Source: Cribrihabitans_A pelagius
Lineage (GTDB): Bacteria; Pseudomonadota; Alphaproteobacteria; Rhodobacterales; Rhodobacteraceae
Length of the DNA: 64,000 nucleotides
Assembly: GCF_048820915.1 (NCBI RefSeq)
Contig: NZ_JBMERR010000020.1
Coordinates: 29,570 to 93,569 of the forward strand
Direction: 5' to 3'
Notes under the pieces: model-generated
Seen by the model: only the letters and a program-made list of their open reading frames with translations
The model's database searches: none
What the model was told of the DNA's origin: nothing
In this document: positions 49,181 to 58,900 of the stretch, one piece after another
Layout of the letters: every line of letters begins with the position of its first letter
How positions within the stretch are numbered: position 1 is the first letter of the stretch
Translations under genes and position numbers: made by a program

Positions 49181-50199
49181 AGGGCCGCAGCATCATACTC
49201 GACCACATCCAAGGCCGCGAAGCCGCGGCGCTGATGGTGAACGGCACGCTGGAGGATTTCCTCATCGCCTCCGGCGCGCCCGCGCCGGGCACCATCTACC
49301 GCGCCCGCGCCGACCGCCCGGTGAAGGGGCAGGGCGGCATGTTCCTCACCACTCCCGACGGGCCGGCCTTCCTGCGCCAGGTCAAGGGGCTGGCACCGGG
49401 GCAGATGATCCTGGTGCAAGTCTCGGGCTATGCCGAGCCGGGCAAGGCGATCCCTGTGACCCAGAAGCTTCTGTTCAAGAGCCGCTACGCCATCGTCACC
49501 CCCGGCGCACCGGGCCTCAACGTCTCGCGCAGCATCCGCGACGAGGAGGAGCGCGACCGCCTGCTGGAAATCGCCCACGGGGAGATGGGGGAAGGCGGCC
49601 ACGGGCTTATCCTGCGCTCGGCCTGCGCCGGGTCAGAGGAGGCAGAGATCGCCGAAGACATCGCCGCGATGGCCGCCCTGACGGCGAAGGTGATGGAAGA
49701 TGACGGCAAGGAATCTGAAGTCCTGGCGGAGGGTGACGGCCCGCATCTCCTCGCCTGGCGCGACTGGGTGGAGCCTGCCGAAGTGGAGCGCGCGCCCGGC
49801 GGTTTCGAGCGCCTCGGGGTGCTGGAAGCGCTGGACGCGGCCCGCGGCGCCCGCGAGCCGCTGCCGGGCGGCGGCTGCCTGTTTGTCGAGCCGACCCGCG
49901 CGCTGGTGGCGGTGGATGTGAACACCGGCTCCGATGCTTCGCTGGCGGCGGGGCTCAAGGCGAACATGGCCTGTGCCAAGGCATTGCCGCGAGTGCTGCG
50001 GGTGCGCGGTCTCGGCGGGCAGATCGTGCTGGATCTCGCGCCGATGCCCAAGAAGGACCGCCGCACCTTCGAGACGGCCTTGCGCGCCGCCCTGCGCGCC
50101 GATTCGGAGGAGACGGTGCTGGCGGGCTGGACCAACCTCGGCCACTACGAGCTGCAGCGCAAACGCGGCCGCCCCGAGCTGCGCGAGGTGCTGAAATGA
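49177..50199 (+). CDS. Ribonuclease E/G family protein
   Basis: 340 residues, shorter than RNase G. N-terminal S1-like region (GTIYRARADRPVKGQGGMFL) and the RNase E/G catalytic core with the metal-binding ALVAVDVNTGSDASLAAGLK at about 245 and GLGGQIVLDLAPMPKKDRRT at about 285. The C-terminal zinc-link and small domain are missing. In this bacterial group it regularly lies between maf and yacG and probably processes a subset of RNAs. Coupled to both neighbours by overlapping stops and starts. Confidence 0.88.
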   Translation: MKGRSIILDHIQGREAAALMVNGTLEDFLIASGAPAPGTIYRARADRPVKGQGGMFLTTPDGPAFLRQVKGLAPGQMILVQVSGYAEPGKAIPVTQKLLFKSRYAIVTPGAPGLNVSRSIRDEEERDRLLEIAHGEMGEGGHGLILRSACAGSEEAEIAEDIAAMAALTAKVMEDDGKESEVLAEGDGPHLLAWRDWVEPAEVERAPGGFERLGVLEALDAARGAREPLPGGGCLFVEPTRALVAVDVNTGSDASLAAGLKANMACAKALPRVLRVRGLGGQIVLDLAPMPKKDRRTFETALRAALRADSEETVLAGWTNLGHYELQRKRGRPELREVLK

Positions 50200-50402
50200 G
50201 CTGCCCGATCTGCGGCGCGGACACGGCGCGCCCTTACCGCCCGTTCTGCTCCCGCCGCTGCGCCGATGTCGACCTCGCCAAATGGATGAACGGCGCCTAC
50301 GCGGTGCCGAGCCGCGACCCGGAAGATATTGAAAACGCACTGGAAGAAGCCGAGCGCGCCCTGGGCTGCGAGGAAAAGGGCCGCAAACCGCGGCATTCGT
50401 GA
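50196..50402 (+). CDS. yacG: DNA gyrase inhibitor YacG
   Basis: 68 residues. Zinc-binding protein with CPIC and C-x3-C (FCSRRCADVDLAKWMNGAYA), the classic YacG pattern. Known to inhibit gyrase by binding GyrB. Last gene of the chromosomal run before tRNA-Phe. Confidence 0.93.
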   Translation: MSCPICGADTARPYRPFCSRRCADVDLAKWMNGAYAVPSRDPEDIENALEEAERALGCEEKGRKPRHS

Positions 50403-50480
50403 TTTTCTTTGAAAAAGCCTCTGGACACCACCGGGCACAGCGCATAGAAGGCCCACACCCAAGGCAAACAGCCTTTCCCG

Positions 50481-50556
50481 TGCCCGGGTAGCTCAGGGGT
50501 AGAGCAGTGGATTGAAAATCCTCGTGTCGGTGGTTCGATTCCGCCCCCGGGCACCA
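50481..50556 (+). tRNA. tRNA-Phe (GAA), left boundary of the second island
   Basis: 76 nucleotides with CCA encoded. Acceptor stem GCCCGGG/CCCGGGC, D arm GCTCAGGGGTAGAGC, anticodon loop TTGAAAA (anticodon GAA) on a stem with one T-T mismatch, T arm GTGG TTCGATT CCGC. Its last 14 bases recur at 62952-62965. Confidence 0.95.
50543..50556 (+). repeat. Island attachment repeat, left copy
   Basis: GCCCCCGGGCACCA, the 3' end of tRNA-Phe, identical to 62952-62965. It delimits an island of about 12.4 kb whose integrase lies next to the other copy. Confidence 0.8.
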
Positions 50557-50838
50557 TTTTTCAAGAAAAAGTGGCTTTATTTCAATCGCTTGTACTGCGT
50601 TCCTGGCGCTTAGCCCCACTAAACGCCCCATTTCCAGTTTTCGATGCCCTAGCATCCCGCAAAGGTCCGGTATGGTCCTGCCGCCGGTTGCAGATGGCAG
50701 AATCACGGGCTCATGAAAGAGGAACCTTCGCGTTGGACAAAGGGTGACTTGCGGCGATTTTCAGTATCCATTGTACCGCGTGACACGCCCCCGGTTTGCT
50801 AAAAGAACGGGCGTAGGGCTAGACGGAAAAGGGCAAAT
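50557..50838. other. Gene-free DNA after tRNA-Phe
   Basis: About 280 bases inside the left edge of the island. No convincing gene, RNA or strong terminator seen; it probably contains the promoter of the SciP-like gene. Confidence 0.35.
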
Positions 50839-51180
50839 TTGCCTCGCAATCCGGCGGGCCCCTTAACAGAGAGTAAATGCTGTATAGCCAAAATCTGGGC
50901 AACGTTGGGTTACCAAGGAGCCGAAAAGCTGTCGAAGTTCGGCATCATTCAATGGCAATGCGCAACACTGCCGAACGGTGGGTGCATTAGCACCAAAGAC
51001 TTTCCGTCCGACAAAACCACCCGCTGGGTCGCATCCCGCAAGGCTGCCGTCGCCAAGGCGGTCATGCGGTTCTGGATCAAGGGGACAAACGTCTTGTGCC
51101 GGTTTTCGCTTCTATGGCAGTACCGGCTATCCAGCCGCGACTTCGCGCTCTCCAAAAAACAATTGATAAGGGTAAGATGA
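50839..51180 (+). CDS. DUF1153/SciP-like regulator (start uncertain)
   Basis: Up to 113 residues from TTG 50839 (TTG 50905 is an alternative; no ATG is available). Residues 42-67 (ATLPNGGCISTKDFPSDKTT then RWVASRKAAVAKAV) match the core of the SciP/DUF1153 family, small DNA-binding inhibitors of CtrA-driven transcription in alphaproteobacteria. The following helix region (LCRFSLLWQYRLSSRDFALS) is diverged but of the right length. It lies 4 bases before an orphan adenine methylase gene. Family recognition good for the core, weaker for the ends. Confidence 0.5.
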   Translation: MPRNPAGPLTESKCCIAKIWATLGYQGAEKLSKFGIIQWQCATLPNGGCISTKDFPSDKTTRWVASRKAAVAKAVMRFWIKGTNVLCRFSLLWQYRLSSRDFALSKKQLIRVR

Positions 51181-51183
51181 TTT

Positions 51184-51801
51184 ATGGAGCAGAATACTTC
51201 GCACGCCGTGATGTCACAGCGGTTCGAGCCCAGCACTAGTCTTGACGATTTTCCAACTCCGCCCTGGGCTACGCGAGCGCTTCTGATCCATGTGCTCGGA
51301 AATGAGGACTTTTCCTCTGCTACTTGTTTAGAGCCTGCTTGCGGTCGGGGTTACATGGCGCGACCACTGAGTGAGTTCTTTGGCGAGGTTGACGCTTCAG
51401 ACGTGCATCCTTACGGTTTTTCCGATGTCAAAGACTTTTTAGCACACCCTTTTGAGGCTGGGTCTCACGATTGGGTCATTACTAACCCACCATTTCGGCT
51501 GGCAGAGCAGTTTGTAGAGCGAGCTTTAAAAATTGCTCGCGTAGGGGTCGCAATACTGGCTCGTACCGTCTTCTTGGAAAGTGTCGGGCGCTATGAGCGG
51601 ATCTACCAAAACAACCCTCCAAGTATTTTTGCCCAGTTTAGCGAGCGAGTGCCGATGGTCAAAGGCAGGGTTGACCCGAAAGCATCGACTGCTACCGGGT
51701 ATGCTTGGTTCGTGTGGGATAAACGGGCTTGCGGTGAAGCAAAGCTTGGTTGGGTTCCTCCGTGCCGGAAAGTGCTAGAGCGGCACGGAGACTATTCTTA
51801 G
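51184..51801 (+). CDS. Orphan adenine-specific DNA methyltransferase
   Basis: 205 residues. AdoMet-binding motif I (CLEPACGRGYMARPLSEFFG, about 46-65) and the catalytic motif IV NPPF (WVITNPPFRLAEQFVERA, about 100) identify an amino-methyltransferase acting on adenine. No restriction partner next to it; the type I system further right has its own HsdM. Phage-like in size and style. With the SciP-like gene it forms a pair that echoes the cell-cycle module CtrA/SciP and CcrM. More AT-rich than the core genome. Confidence 0.8.
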   Translation: MEQNTSHAVMSQRFEPSTSLDDFPTPPWATRALLIHVLGNEDFSSATCLEPACGRGYMARPLSEFFGEVDASDVHPYGFSDVKDFLAHPFEAGSHDWVITNPPFRLAEQFVERALKIARVGVAILARTVFLESVGRYERIYQNNPPSIFAQFSERVPMVKGRVDPKASTATGYAWFVWDKRACGEAKLGWVPPCRKVLERHGDYS

Positions 51802-52106
51802 GCTTCCGGCTTGTTGAAATGAAATAATCCAGACTTCAATTCATCAAGGGCTTTTGTTGCATCGCCATCTTCAAGAGCTTGGATGGCCTTATTTACGAAA
51901 CCTCGCAACCGGCGGCTTTTGGGGCCAGGTGAGCCCTTGGGGAATAGTTCTGCTTCGGGAGCAGCGGATAAACTCCCGTGACTGCCTTCAATTACTTCGG
52001 CAACCCTAGCCTGGTTCTCTCCGAACCAGGCCGCAATGTCATGGTGCTTGTCACCCCGAGCAAGCATTCCCAAGACGATCTGTGCTTCTCTATTGGTCAG
52101 GGCCAT
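51798..52106 (-). CDS. Helix-turn-helix protein
   Basis: 102 residues from ATG 52106, convergent with the methylase and overlapping its end by 4 bases. The N-terminal 45 residues (LTNREAQIVLGMLARGDKHH, DIAAWFGENQARVAEVIEG) form a likely helix-turn-helix seen in many short alphaproteobacterial proteins. The C-terminus (LRGFVNKAIQALEDGDATKA) is helical. A regulatory role is likely; target unknown. Confidence 0.6.
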   Translation of the reverse strand: MALTNREAQIVLGMLARGDKHHDIAAWFGENQARVAEVIEGSHGSLSAAPEAELFPKGSPGPKSRRLRGFVNKAIQALEDGDATKALDELKSGLFHFNKPEA

Positions 52107-52479
52107 GGGCAGAACTCCAAGTTAGTTGTTTCTTTTGCTTGAAAGCTCAGCACAGAAGTAAAATTCTTGCAACTTTACAGTGCAGGGTACCCTGCGACAC
52201 TTTGACCTATAGTTGTGAAGGGCAAGCGTGCGCTGGGATGTGTATCGCGCCTGTCATTATTCAGGCCAGTCAGCTCATTCATCTGGTGGCGCTTTTGGCA
52301 GGCGACCTGTTCCAGTCCATTTGAGCGCCCCGCGCCCACGTTGAACTTGCGCATTTCTGGCTCTCCCCGCCTCGGTTTTCGTGCCTGCGAAAAGCCTGCC
52401 ATGAAAGCGGCAGCGGGCTCCGCCAGCGCCGCGCCCTGGGTTTGGTTCTCTGATTAACGCGCTAAACGCTAGCCCAAAT
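52107..52479. other. Gene-free DNA before tRNA-Gly
   Basis: About 370 bases with short overlapping frames on both strands but no protein or RNA I can support. The part near 52370-52460 is G+C-rich. Confidence 0.35.
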
Positions 52480-52550
52480 GCGGCCGTAGCTCAGTGGTAG
52501 AGCATGAGGTTTCCACCCTCTGTGCGCCAGTTCGATTCTGGTCGGCCGCT
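52480..52550 (+). tRNA. Divergent tRNA-Gly (TCC) on the island
   Basis: 71 nucleotides without encoded CCA. Acceptor stem GCGGCCG/CGGCCGC with discriminator T, D arm GCTCAGTGGTAGAGC, anticodon arm TGAGG TTTCCAC CCTCT with anticodon TCC (outer pair mismatched), T arm GCCAG TTCGATT CTGGT. All arms fold, and discriminator U with G1-C72 suits glycine. Lies about 150 bases upstream of hsdM, within the integrase-bounded island. Confidence 0.8.
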
Positions 52551-52700
52551 CGTCCTGCCGCCTTCTTTTGTTGGTGCTTACGCGCGCACGCGCGAGGAAG
52601 GCCGCTCAGGGCCGCAGTTCCGCCTGGGTTTCCTCTGCTTGCGCATGTCCCCTTGCACCGGATAACGTGTCCAAAAAAATATTTTATTGAGGCACATCAC

Positions 52701-54239
52701 ATGCTCACAGGTAATATCCGCAACCAGATCGATCAGATCTGGAACGCGTTTTGGTCCGGCGGGGTTTCCAACCCGCTGTCCGTGATCGAACAGCTCACCT
52801 TCCTGATGTTCATCAAGCGGCTGGATGACCTCCACACGGTCGAGGAGCGCAAGGCCGAGGATCTTGGCATTCCCATGTCCCGCCGGATCTTCCCCGAGGG
52901 CCGTGATGACAAGGGTGAGCCCTACGACAATCTACGCTGGTCCCGCTTCAAGCATTTCGAGGCGCGGGAGATGATGCGGATCGTCGATGAGCATGTCTTC
53001 CCCTTCCTGCGGCAGCTGGGAGAGGAAGGCTCTTCCTACGGTACCCACATGAAGGACGCGCGGCTGGGCTTTTCCAACGCCAACCTGCTGGCCAAGGTCG
53101 TGCAGATGTTGGACGACATCCCCATGGACGACCGCGACACCAAGGGCGACGTCTATGAGTACATGCTGGGCAAGATCGCCAGCGCCGGCACCAATGGCCA
53201 GTTCCGCACGCCCCGCCATATCATCGAGCTGATGGTGAACCTGATGGCGCCACAGCCAGGCGATACCATTTGCGACCCGGCCGCGGGCACTTGCGGCTTT
53301 CTGGTGGCGGCGGGGGAATACCTGCGCGAGCACCACCCGCAGATGCTGCGCAACAGGGAGCAGCGCGAACATTTCCACAATGGCATGTTCCATGGCTTCG
53401 ACTTCGACTCCACCATGCTGCGGATCGGTGCGATGAACATGACCCTGCACGGGGTCGAAAACGCCGATGTGTCCTACCGCGACAGCCTGGCGGAGGAGCA
53501 CGGCAGCGATGCGGGCGCCTACTCGCTGATCCTGGCCAACCCGCCCTTTGCCGGCTCGCTGGATTACGACACCACCGCCAAGGATCTCTTGAAGATCGTC
53601 AAGACCAAGAAGACCGAACTTTTGTTCATGGCGCTGTTCTTGCGGCTGCTGCGCACCGGCGGGCGGGCCGCTGTGGTGGTGCCGGACGGGGTGCTGTTCG
53701 GCTCCTCCAAGGCGCACAAAGATCTGCGCCGCATGCTGGTGGAGGAGCACAAGCTCGACGCCATCATCAAGCTGCCCTCGGGTGTGTTCCGCCCCTATGC
53801 CGGCGTGTCCTGCGCCATCGTGGTGTTCACCAAGACCGGCGTCGGCGGGACCGAGAATGTCTGGTTCTACGACATGGCGGCGGATGGCTTCAGCCTGGAT
53901 GACAAGCGCACGCCCCTGCTGGACGCCGCCAAGCTGGGTGCCCGGCCGGCTGAGGCGCTGGGCGCGGACGAGCACGCCAGGAACAACCTGCCCGACATCC
54001 TGGGCCGCTGGGCGGCGCTGGAGGCAGAGGCAGAGCGCCCCCGCACCGCGCAGAGCTTTGTGGTGCCCGCGGCGGAGATTATCGCCACCGGGTCGTGGGA
54101 TCTGTCGCTGAACCGCTACAAGGAGATCGAGCACGAAGAGGTCGACCACGCCGCTCCGGCCGAGATCATCGCCGAGTTGCGCGCGCTGGAGGCTGAGATC
54201 AATGAGGGGCTGGACCGGCTTGAGGGGATGCTGGGATGA
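52701..54239 (+). CDS. hsdM: Type I restriction-modification methyltransferase HsdM
   Basis: 512 residues from ATG 52701; the frame extends to 52494, but that overlaps the tRNA. N-terminal HsdM domain (GNIRNQIDQIWNAFWSGGVS, EQLTFLMFIKRLDDLH), AdoMet motif I (ICDPAAGTCGFLVAAGEYL) and catalytic NPPF (LILANPPFAGSLDYD). Methylates adenine in both half-sites together with HsdS. Coupled to hsdS by ATGA. Poor ribosome binding site before the start. Confidence 0.96.
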   Translation: MLTGNIRNQIDQIWNAFWSGGVSNPLSVIEQLTFLMFIKRLDDLHTVEERKAEDLGIPMSRRIFPEGRDDKGEPYDNLRWSRFKHFEAREMMRIVDEHVFPFLRQLGEEGSSYGTHMKDARLGFSNANLLAKVVQMLDDIPMDDRDTKGDVYEYMLGKIASAGTNGQFRTPRHIIELMVNLMAPQPGDTICDPAAGTCGFLVAAGEYLREHHPQMLRNREQREHFHNGMFHGFDFDSTMLRIGAMNMTLHGVENADVSYRDSLAEEHGSDAGAYSLILANPPFAGSLDYDTTAKDLLKIVKTKKTELLFMALFLRLLRTGGRAAVVVPDGVLFGSSKAHKDLRRMLVEEHKLDAIIKLPSGVFRPYAGVSCAIVVFTKTGVGGTENVWFYDMAADGFSLDDKRTPLLDAAKLGARPAEALGADEHARNNLPDILGRWAALEAEAERPRTAQSFVVPAAEIIATGSWDLSLNRYKEIEHEEVDHAAPAEIIAELRALEAEINEGLDRLEGMLG

Positions 54240-55420
54240 GTTCTGGCTGGCCGACCGTTTCCTTTGGCGAAATTTTTGAAATCACTTCCAGTAAGCGTGT
54301 TTTACAGCGCCAGTGGGCCGACGAAGGTGTACCATTTTATAGAGCTCGGGAGATAGTGAAGCTTGCAAAGGACGGGCGTGTCCAAAATGAGCTGTTCATT
54401 TCGGAAGAGCTCTATTCAGAGTTGTCTAGCAAGTATGGCACGCCGGAACCCGGAGACCTTATGGTTTCGGCTGTCGGGACGTTAGGAGCTTGCTATGTCG
54501 TTCAGCCGAACGATAGGTTCTACTTCAAGGATGCGAGCGTTCTACGGTTTCACCCAAAGGCACAAGTATTGCCCCGATTCATCCAACACGCATTCGCAAC
54601 GGCTACAATGCGTGATCAGATCGCGTCTGGCTCTGGGTCAACCGTAGGAACGCTTACGATTTCGAGAGCAAATGAACTCAAAATCCCCCTGCCGCCGCTG
54701 GAGGAGCAGAAGCGGATTGCGGGGATACTGGATCAGGCCGAAGAGCTCTGCCGCCTCCGCACCCGCGCCCTCGACAAGCTGAACACCCTCGGCCAGGCGA
54801 TCTTTCATGAGATGTTTGGGGATTGGCAGATTGATGCCAAAAACTGGCCAATTGTTGAGCTGGGTGATGAGCTGGAGTTCCTTACCAGCGGCTCACGTGG
54901 GTGGGCAAAATACTATTCGGACTCAGGCGCGAAATTCATCCGTATCCAGAATGTGCGGAGGGACTATTTCGACAAGCATGACATGGCCTTCGTCAGCGCG
55001 CCCGAAAACGCTGAAGCGAAGCGGACCAAAGTGCGACCTGGCGATGTTCTTCTCAGCATCACAGCGGACCTCGGGCGGACCGCTGTTGTACCTGAAGGTA
55101 TCGGCGACGCCCACATCAATCAGCATCTGGCAATCCTGCGGCTTAGATCTATGAACCCGCAATATGTTTCTGCTGCACTCTCAAGCGCAGCGGGACAGCG
55201 TGTGATACAAAAGAAGAACCGTGAGGGCGTCAAGGCGGGCCTAAACTTCGATGACATTCGAGGTATCGAGTTGCCTAAACCACCGATGGAATTTCAGGAG
55301 GAATATGTGGCACGGATCCGTGAATTGTTCGCGTTACAATCGAAGGCGGAGGACGCTCAGCGTCATAGCGATACCCTCTTTTCTTCTCTCCAGCACCGCG
55401 CCTTCCGCGGGGAACTGTGA
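54236..55420 (+). CDS. hsdS: Type I specificity subunit HsdS
   Basis: 394 residues. Two target-recognition domains, each followed by a conserved helix: the first ends with LKIPLPPLEEQKRIAGILDQ (about 145), the second with GIELPKPPMEFQEEYVARIR (about 340). Begins SSGWPTVSFGEIFEITSSKR. Recognition sequence cannot be predicted. Lower G+C in the target-recognition parts than in hsdM, as usual for exchanged specificity domains. Confidence 0.93.
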   Translation: MSSGWPTVSFGEIFEITSSKRVLQRQWADEGVPFYRAREIVKLAKDGRVQNELFISEELYSELSSKYGTPEPGDLMVSAVGTLGACYVVQPNDRFYFKDASVLRFHPKAQVLPRFIQHAFATATMRDQIASGSGSTVGTLTISRANELKIPLPPLEEQKRIAGILDQAEELCRLRTRALDKLNTLGQAIFHEMFGDWQIDAKNWPIVELGDELEFLTSGSRGWAKYYSDSGAKFIRIQNVRRDYFDKHDMAFVSAPENAEAKRTKVRPGDVLLSITADLGRTAVVPEGIGDAHINQHLAILRLRSMNPQYVSAALSSAAGQRVIQKKNREGVKAGLNFDDIRGIELPKPPMEFQEEYVARIRELFALQSKAEDAQRHSDTLFSSLQHRAFRGEL

Positions 55421-55421
55421 A

Positions 55422-55925
55422 GTGAGCGGCTTGCATCACCTGACCTTTCCCGGCGCGATGCTGGAGCGCGGGTTCTGGCTGTATGTGTGGCGCGTCACGG
55501 CGCCGGATGGCGAGACGCTCTATGTAGGCCGCACCGGGGACAACTCCAGCCCCCATGCAACCCCGCCCTACACCCGCATGGGGCAGCACCTTGGCAAGAT
55601 CCCGAATCAGAGCGCGCTGCGGAATCATTTGAAGAACCGCGGCATCGAAGCCGAGGCCTGTTCGTCCTTCGACCTGGTGGCGCACGGCCCGCTGTATCCG
55701 GAGGTCGTCAAGGATGTGGATTGCCGTGACACCCTGATGGTACGGCACAAGCCGATGCGGGATCAGGTTGGCGCCATGGAGAAGCTCTTGTGCGACGGGT
55801 TGAAGGCTGGGGGGTATGATGTGCTCAATACAGTCAACTGCCGGTGGAAATTAGATGAAACCGGCGCGCAAAAGTGGTTTGCTGCCAAAGAAGCCTTCCG
55901 CGAGGTGTTTCCCGCGCTGGGCTAG
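55422..55925 (+). CDS. GIY-YIG-type nuclease-like protein inside the R-M operon
   Basis: About 167 residues from GTG 55422, one base after hsdS (ATG 55458 is an alternative). Near the N-terminus FWLYVWRVTAPDGETLYVGR followed by TGDN is a GIY-YIG-type core, with YVWRV and YVGRT as the two strands and the arginine in place. The rest has DLVAHGPLYPEV and a helix with AMEKLLCDGLKAGGYDVLNT that includes the glutamate expected of the family. It sits between hsdS and hsdR, so it is probably co-expressed. An accessory nuclease or repair role is inferred. Confidence 0.6.
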   Translation: MSGLHHLTFPGAMLERGFWLYVWRVTAPDGETLYVGRTGDNSSPHATPPYTRMGQHLGKIPNQSALRNHLKNRGIEAEACSSFDLVAHGPLYPEVVKDVDCRDTLMVRHKPMRDQVGAMEKLLCDGLKAGGYDVLNTVNCRWKLDETGAQKWFAAKEAFREVFPALG

Positions 55926-55947
55926 GCAATAGCGTTTTAGGATTTTC

Positions 55948-58900
55948 ATGTCTCAGTTTGCATTTCTCGCTGATGATTTTCCCGTCCTGTATAAATACGC
56001 CGCCAAGGCGGAAACCCATGCATTGTCTGACCCGCGCGGCGCCTGTTTCTGGGCGCGGCTGACGCTGGAAACCGCGCTCAAGTGGATTTACCGCACCGAT
56101 CCGGCGCTGCGGCGCGTCTACACCGACACGCTGGCCGCGATGATTGCGGAGCCCAGCCTGGAGGCCCTGACCGGCCCCGCGATCACCACCAAGGCGCGCT
56201 ACATCAAGGATCAGGGCAACCGCGCCGCGCATGATGCAGGCAAGCCGCTGACCGCCCATGACGCCACTGCCAGCGTGCGGGAGCTGTTCCATGTCTGTTA
56301 TTGGTTTGCGCGCACCTACGCCAAGGTGAGCCGCCCGGATCCGGCGCTGGCATTTGACGTAGGCAAGCTGGAAAAGTCGCTGACGATTACCGCCAGCACC
56401 GTTGCCCAGATCCAGAAGGTCGAAGGCGAGATCAAGGCCGAGCGCAAGCGGGCTGAGGCGGCCGAGGAGGCCCTGCGGGCTTCTGAGGAAGGGCGGCAGC
56501 AGCTGGACGCGGAACTGGCCGCCGTGCGCGCCGAGATGGCCGCCCTGCGCAAAGCCAACAGCGCGGTGCAGGACACCCATGACTACAACGAGGCTGAGAC
56601 CCGCGACAGCTTCATCGATTTGCTGCTGGCAGAGGCGGGCTGGCCGCAGGACCAGGAGCGGGACCGGGAGTTTCCGGTTACCGGCATGCCGACCAGCAGC
56701 GGCAACGGTTTCGTTGACTATGTGCTGTGGGGCGATGACGGTAAGCCGCTCGCGGTGGTCGAGGCCAAGCGCACCAAGAAAGACAGCCGCACAGGGCAGC
56801 ATCAGGCAAAGCTCTATGCCGACTGCCTGGAGGCGGCTTACGGCCGCCGCCCAGTGATTTTCACCACCAATGGCTACGAGCATTGGATCTGGGACGACCT
56901 CGCCTATCCGCCGCGGCAGATCTCGGGCTTTTTGAAAAAGGATGAGCTGCAGCTGCTGCATCAGCGCCGCGAAAATGTTCGCGCCTTGTCTACGGTCGAC
57001 GTCGACCCCGACATTGCCGGGCGCCATTACCAGCAGCGGGCCATCCGGCGTGTCGGCGAAGCTTTTGAGAAACATGCGCAGCGCAAGGCCTTGCTGGTCA
57101 TGGCTACCGGCAGCGGCAAGACCCGGACTGTGATTGCCCTGATCGACCAGCTGATGCGGGCAAACCGCGTGAAGCGGGTGCTGTTCCTGGCGGACCGGGT
57201 GGCGCTGGTCAAACAGGCGCATAGCGCATTCAAGGCGCATCTGCCTGCGACCCCTTGTGCCAATCTGCTGGAAAGGCACGATCCGAAGAAGAACGACCAC
57301 TCCGGCGCGCGCGTTTGCTTGTCGACCTATCCGACGATGATGGGGCTGATTGAGGAGATGAAGGGTGGCGAGAAACGCTATGGACCGGGCCACTTTGACC
57401 TGATCGTCATCGATGAGGCGCACCGCTCGGTTTACCGCAAGTACCGGGCAATCTTCAGCTACTTCGACAGCCTGCTGGTCGGGCTTACGGCCACGCCGCG
57501 CGATGAGATCGACAAGGACACCTACTCGCTGTTCGGTCTGGAGAAAGGCGTTCCGACCGACGCCTATGATTTGGATGATGCCGTGAGTGACGGCTACCTG
57601 GTGCCGCCCACCACGATTTCCGTGCCGTTGAAGTTCCAGCGTGAAGGCATTGCGTACGATCAGCTGACCGAAGAGGAAAAGGAAGCCTGGGACGCTATCG
57701 AGTGGGATGAAGAGGGCACCCAGCGCGACCGTGTCGAGAGTGCCGATCTGAACAAGTGGCTGTTCAACATCGATACCGTAGACAAGGTGCTGGAACACCT
57801 GATGCGCAACGGGATTAAGGTGTCGGATGGGGACCGCCTGGGCAAGACCATTATATTCGCCAAGAACAGCAAACATGCGCAGTTCATCGTGGAACGGTTT
57901 GACGTGAACTATCCCCACTATAAGGGCGAATTCGCTAAGCTCATTGATTTTAGTGTCTCCCACCCGCAGTCGCTGATTGACGACTTCTCGGAGGCCGACA
58001 AAGCGCCCCACATCGCGGTTTCCGTGGACATGCTCGATACCGGGATTGACGTGCCGGAGGTCGTGAATCTGGTGTTTTTCAAGATCGTGAGGTCCAAAAC
58101 GAAGTTCTGGCAGATGGTCGGCCGCGGCACGCGCCTATGCCCCGATTTGTTCGGGCCGGGCGACGACAAGCAGCAGTTCGTCATTTTTGACTTTTGCCAG
58201 AACTTGGAGTTTTTCCAAGAAAACCCGAATGTCTTGGATGGATCAGGCGCGAAACCCATCGGCGAGAGGCTGTTCACGAGCCGTGTGGAGCTGATCGAAG
58301 CTTTGGGGGAGAGTGGAGAGGAACACCAAGATCTGATTGCGGCGACTAAGACCCGCCTGCATGAAGAGGTCATGGGCATGCCGATCGACAATTTCATCGT
58401 GCGCGCCAAGCGTCGCAGTGTTGAGCGGTTCCGTGACGTCGCTAGCTGGGAGGATCTGAACCTCGATGCCCGCATGGCCCTGATCGAGGATCTCGCAGGT
58501 CTGCCAACCGCCTATGACGATGGTAAGCTGCCAGCGAAACAGTTCGATCTGCTAATCCTGAATGCGCAGCTGGAGCTGCTAAGGCAGCAAGGCGGTTTCA
58601 CTCGTTTTCAGGACCGCATAGTAAAGTTCGCGTCCAGGCTTGAAGAGCTTTCGAATGTGCCGCTTGTCTCCAAGGAGCTTGAGTTGATCCTCGAAATCCA
58701 GACGGATGTATACTGGGAGGATATCACGCCGGAGATGCTGGAGAGCGTCCGCCGCCGCCTGAGACATCTGGCAGAACTCATCAAGCCCACTGAACGCAAA
58801 ATTGTAATCACTGACTTTCGGGATGACATCGGTGAGGGTAACCCCATGACCATGCCCGAGGTCGGCAGCGGCGTCGACAAAGCCCGCTTCAAGATGAAGG

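Noticed and set aside
55834..58011. Minus-strand open frame of 725 codons opposite hsdR
   Set aside because: Antisense shadow of a certain gene; no protein family features.
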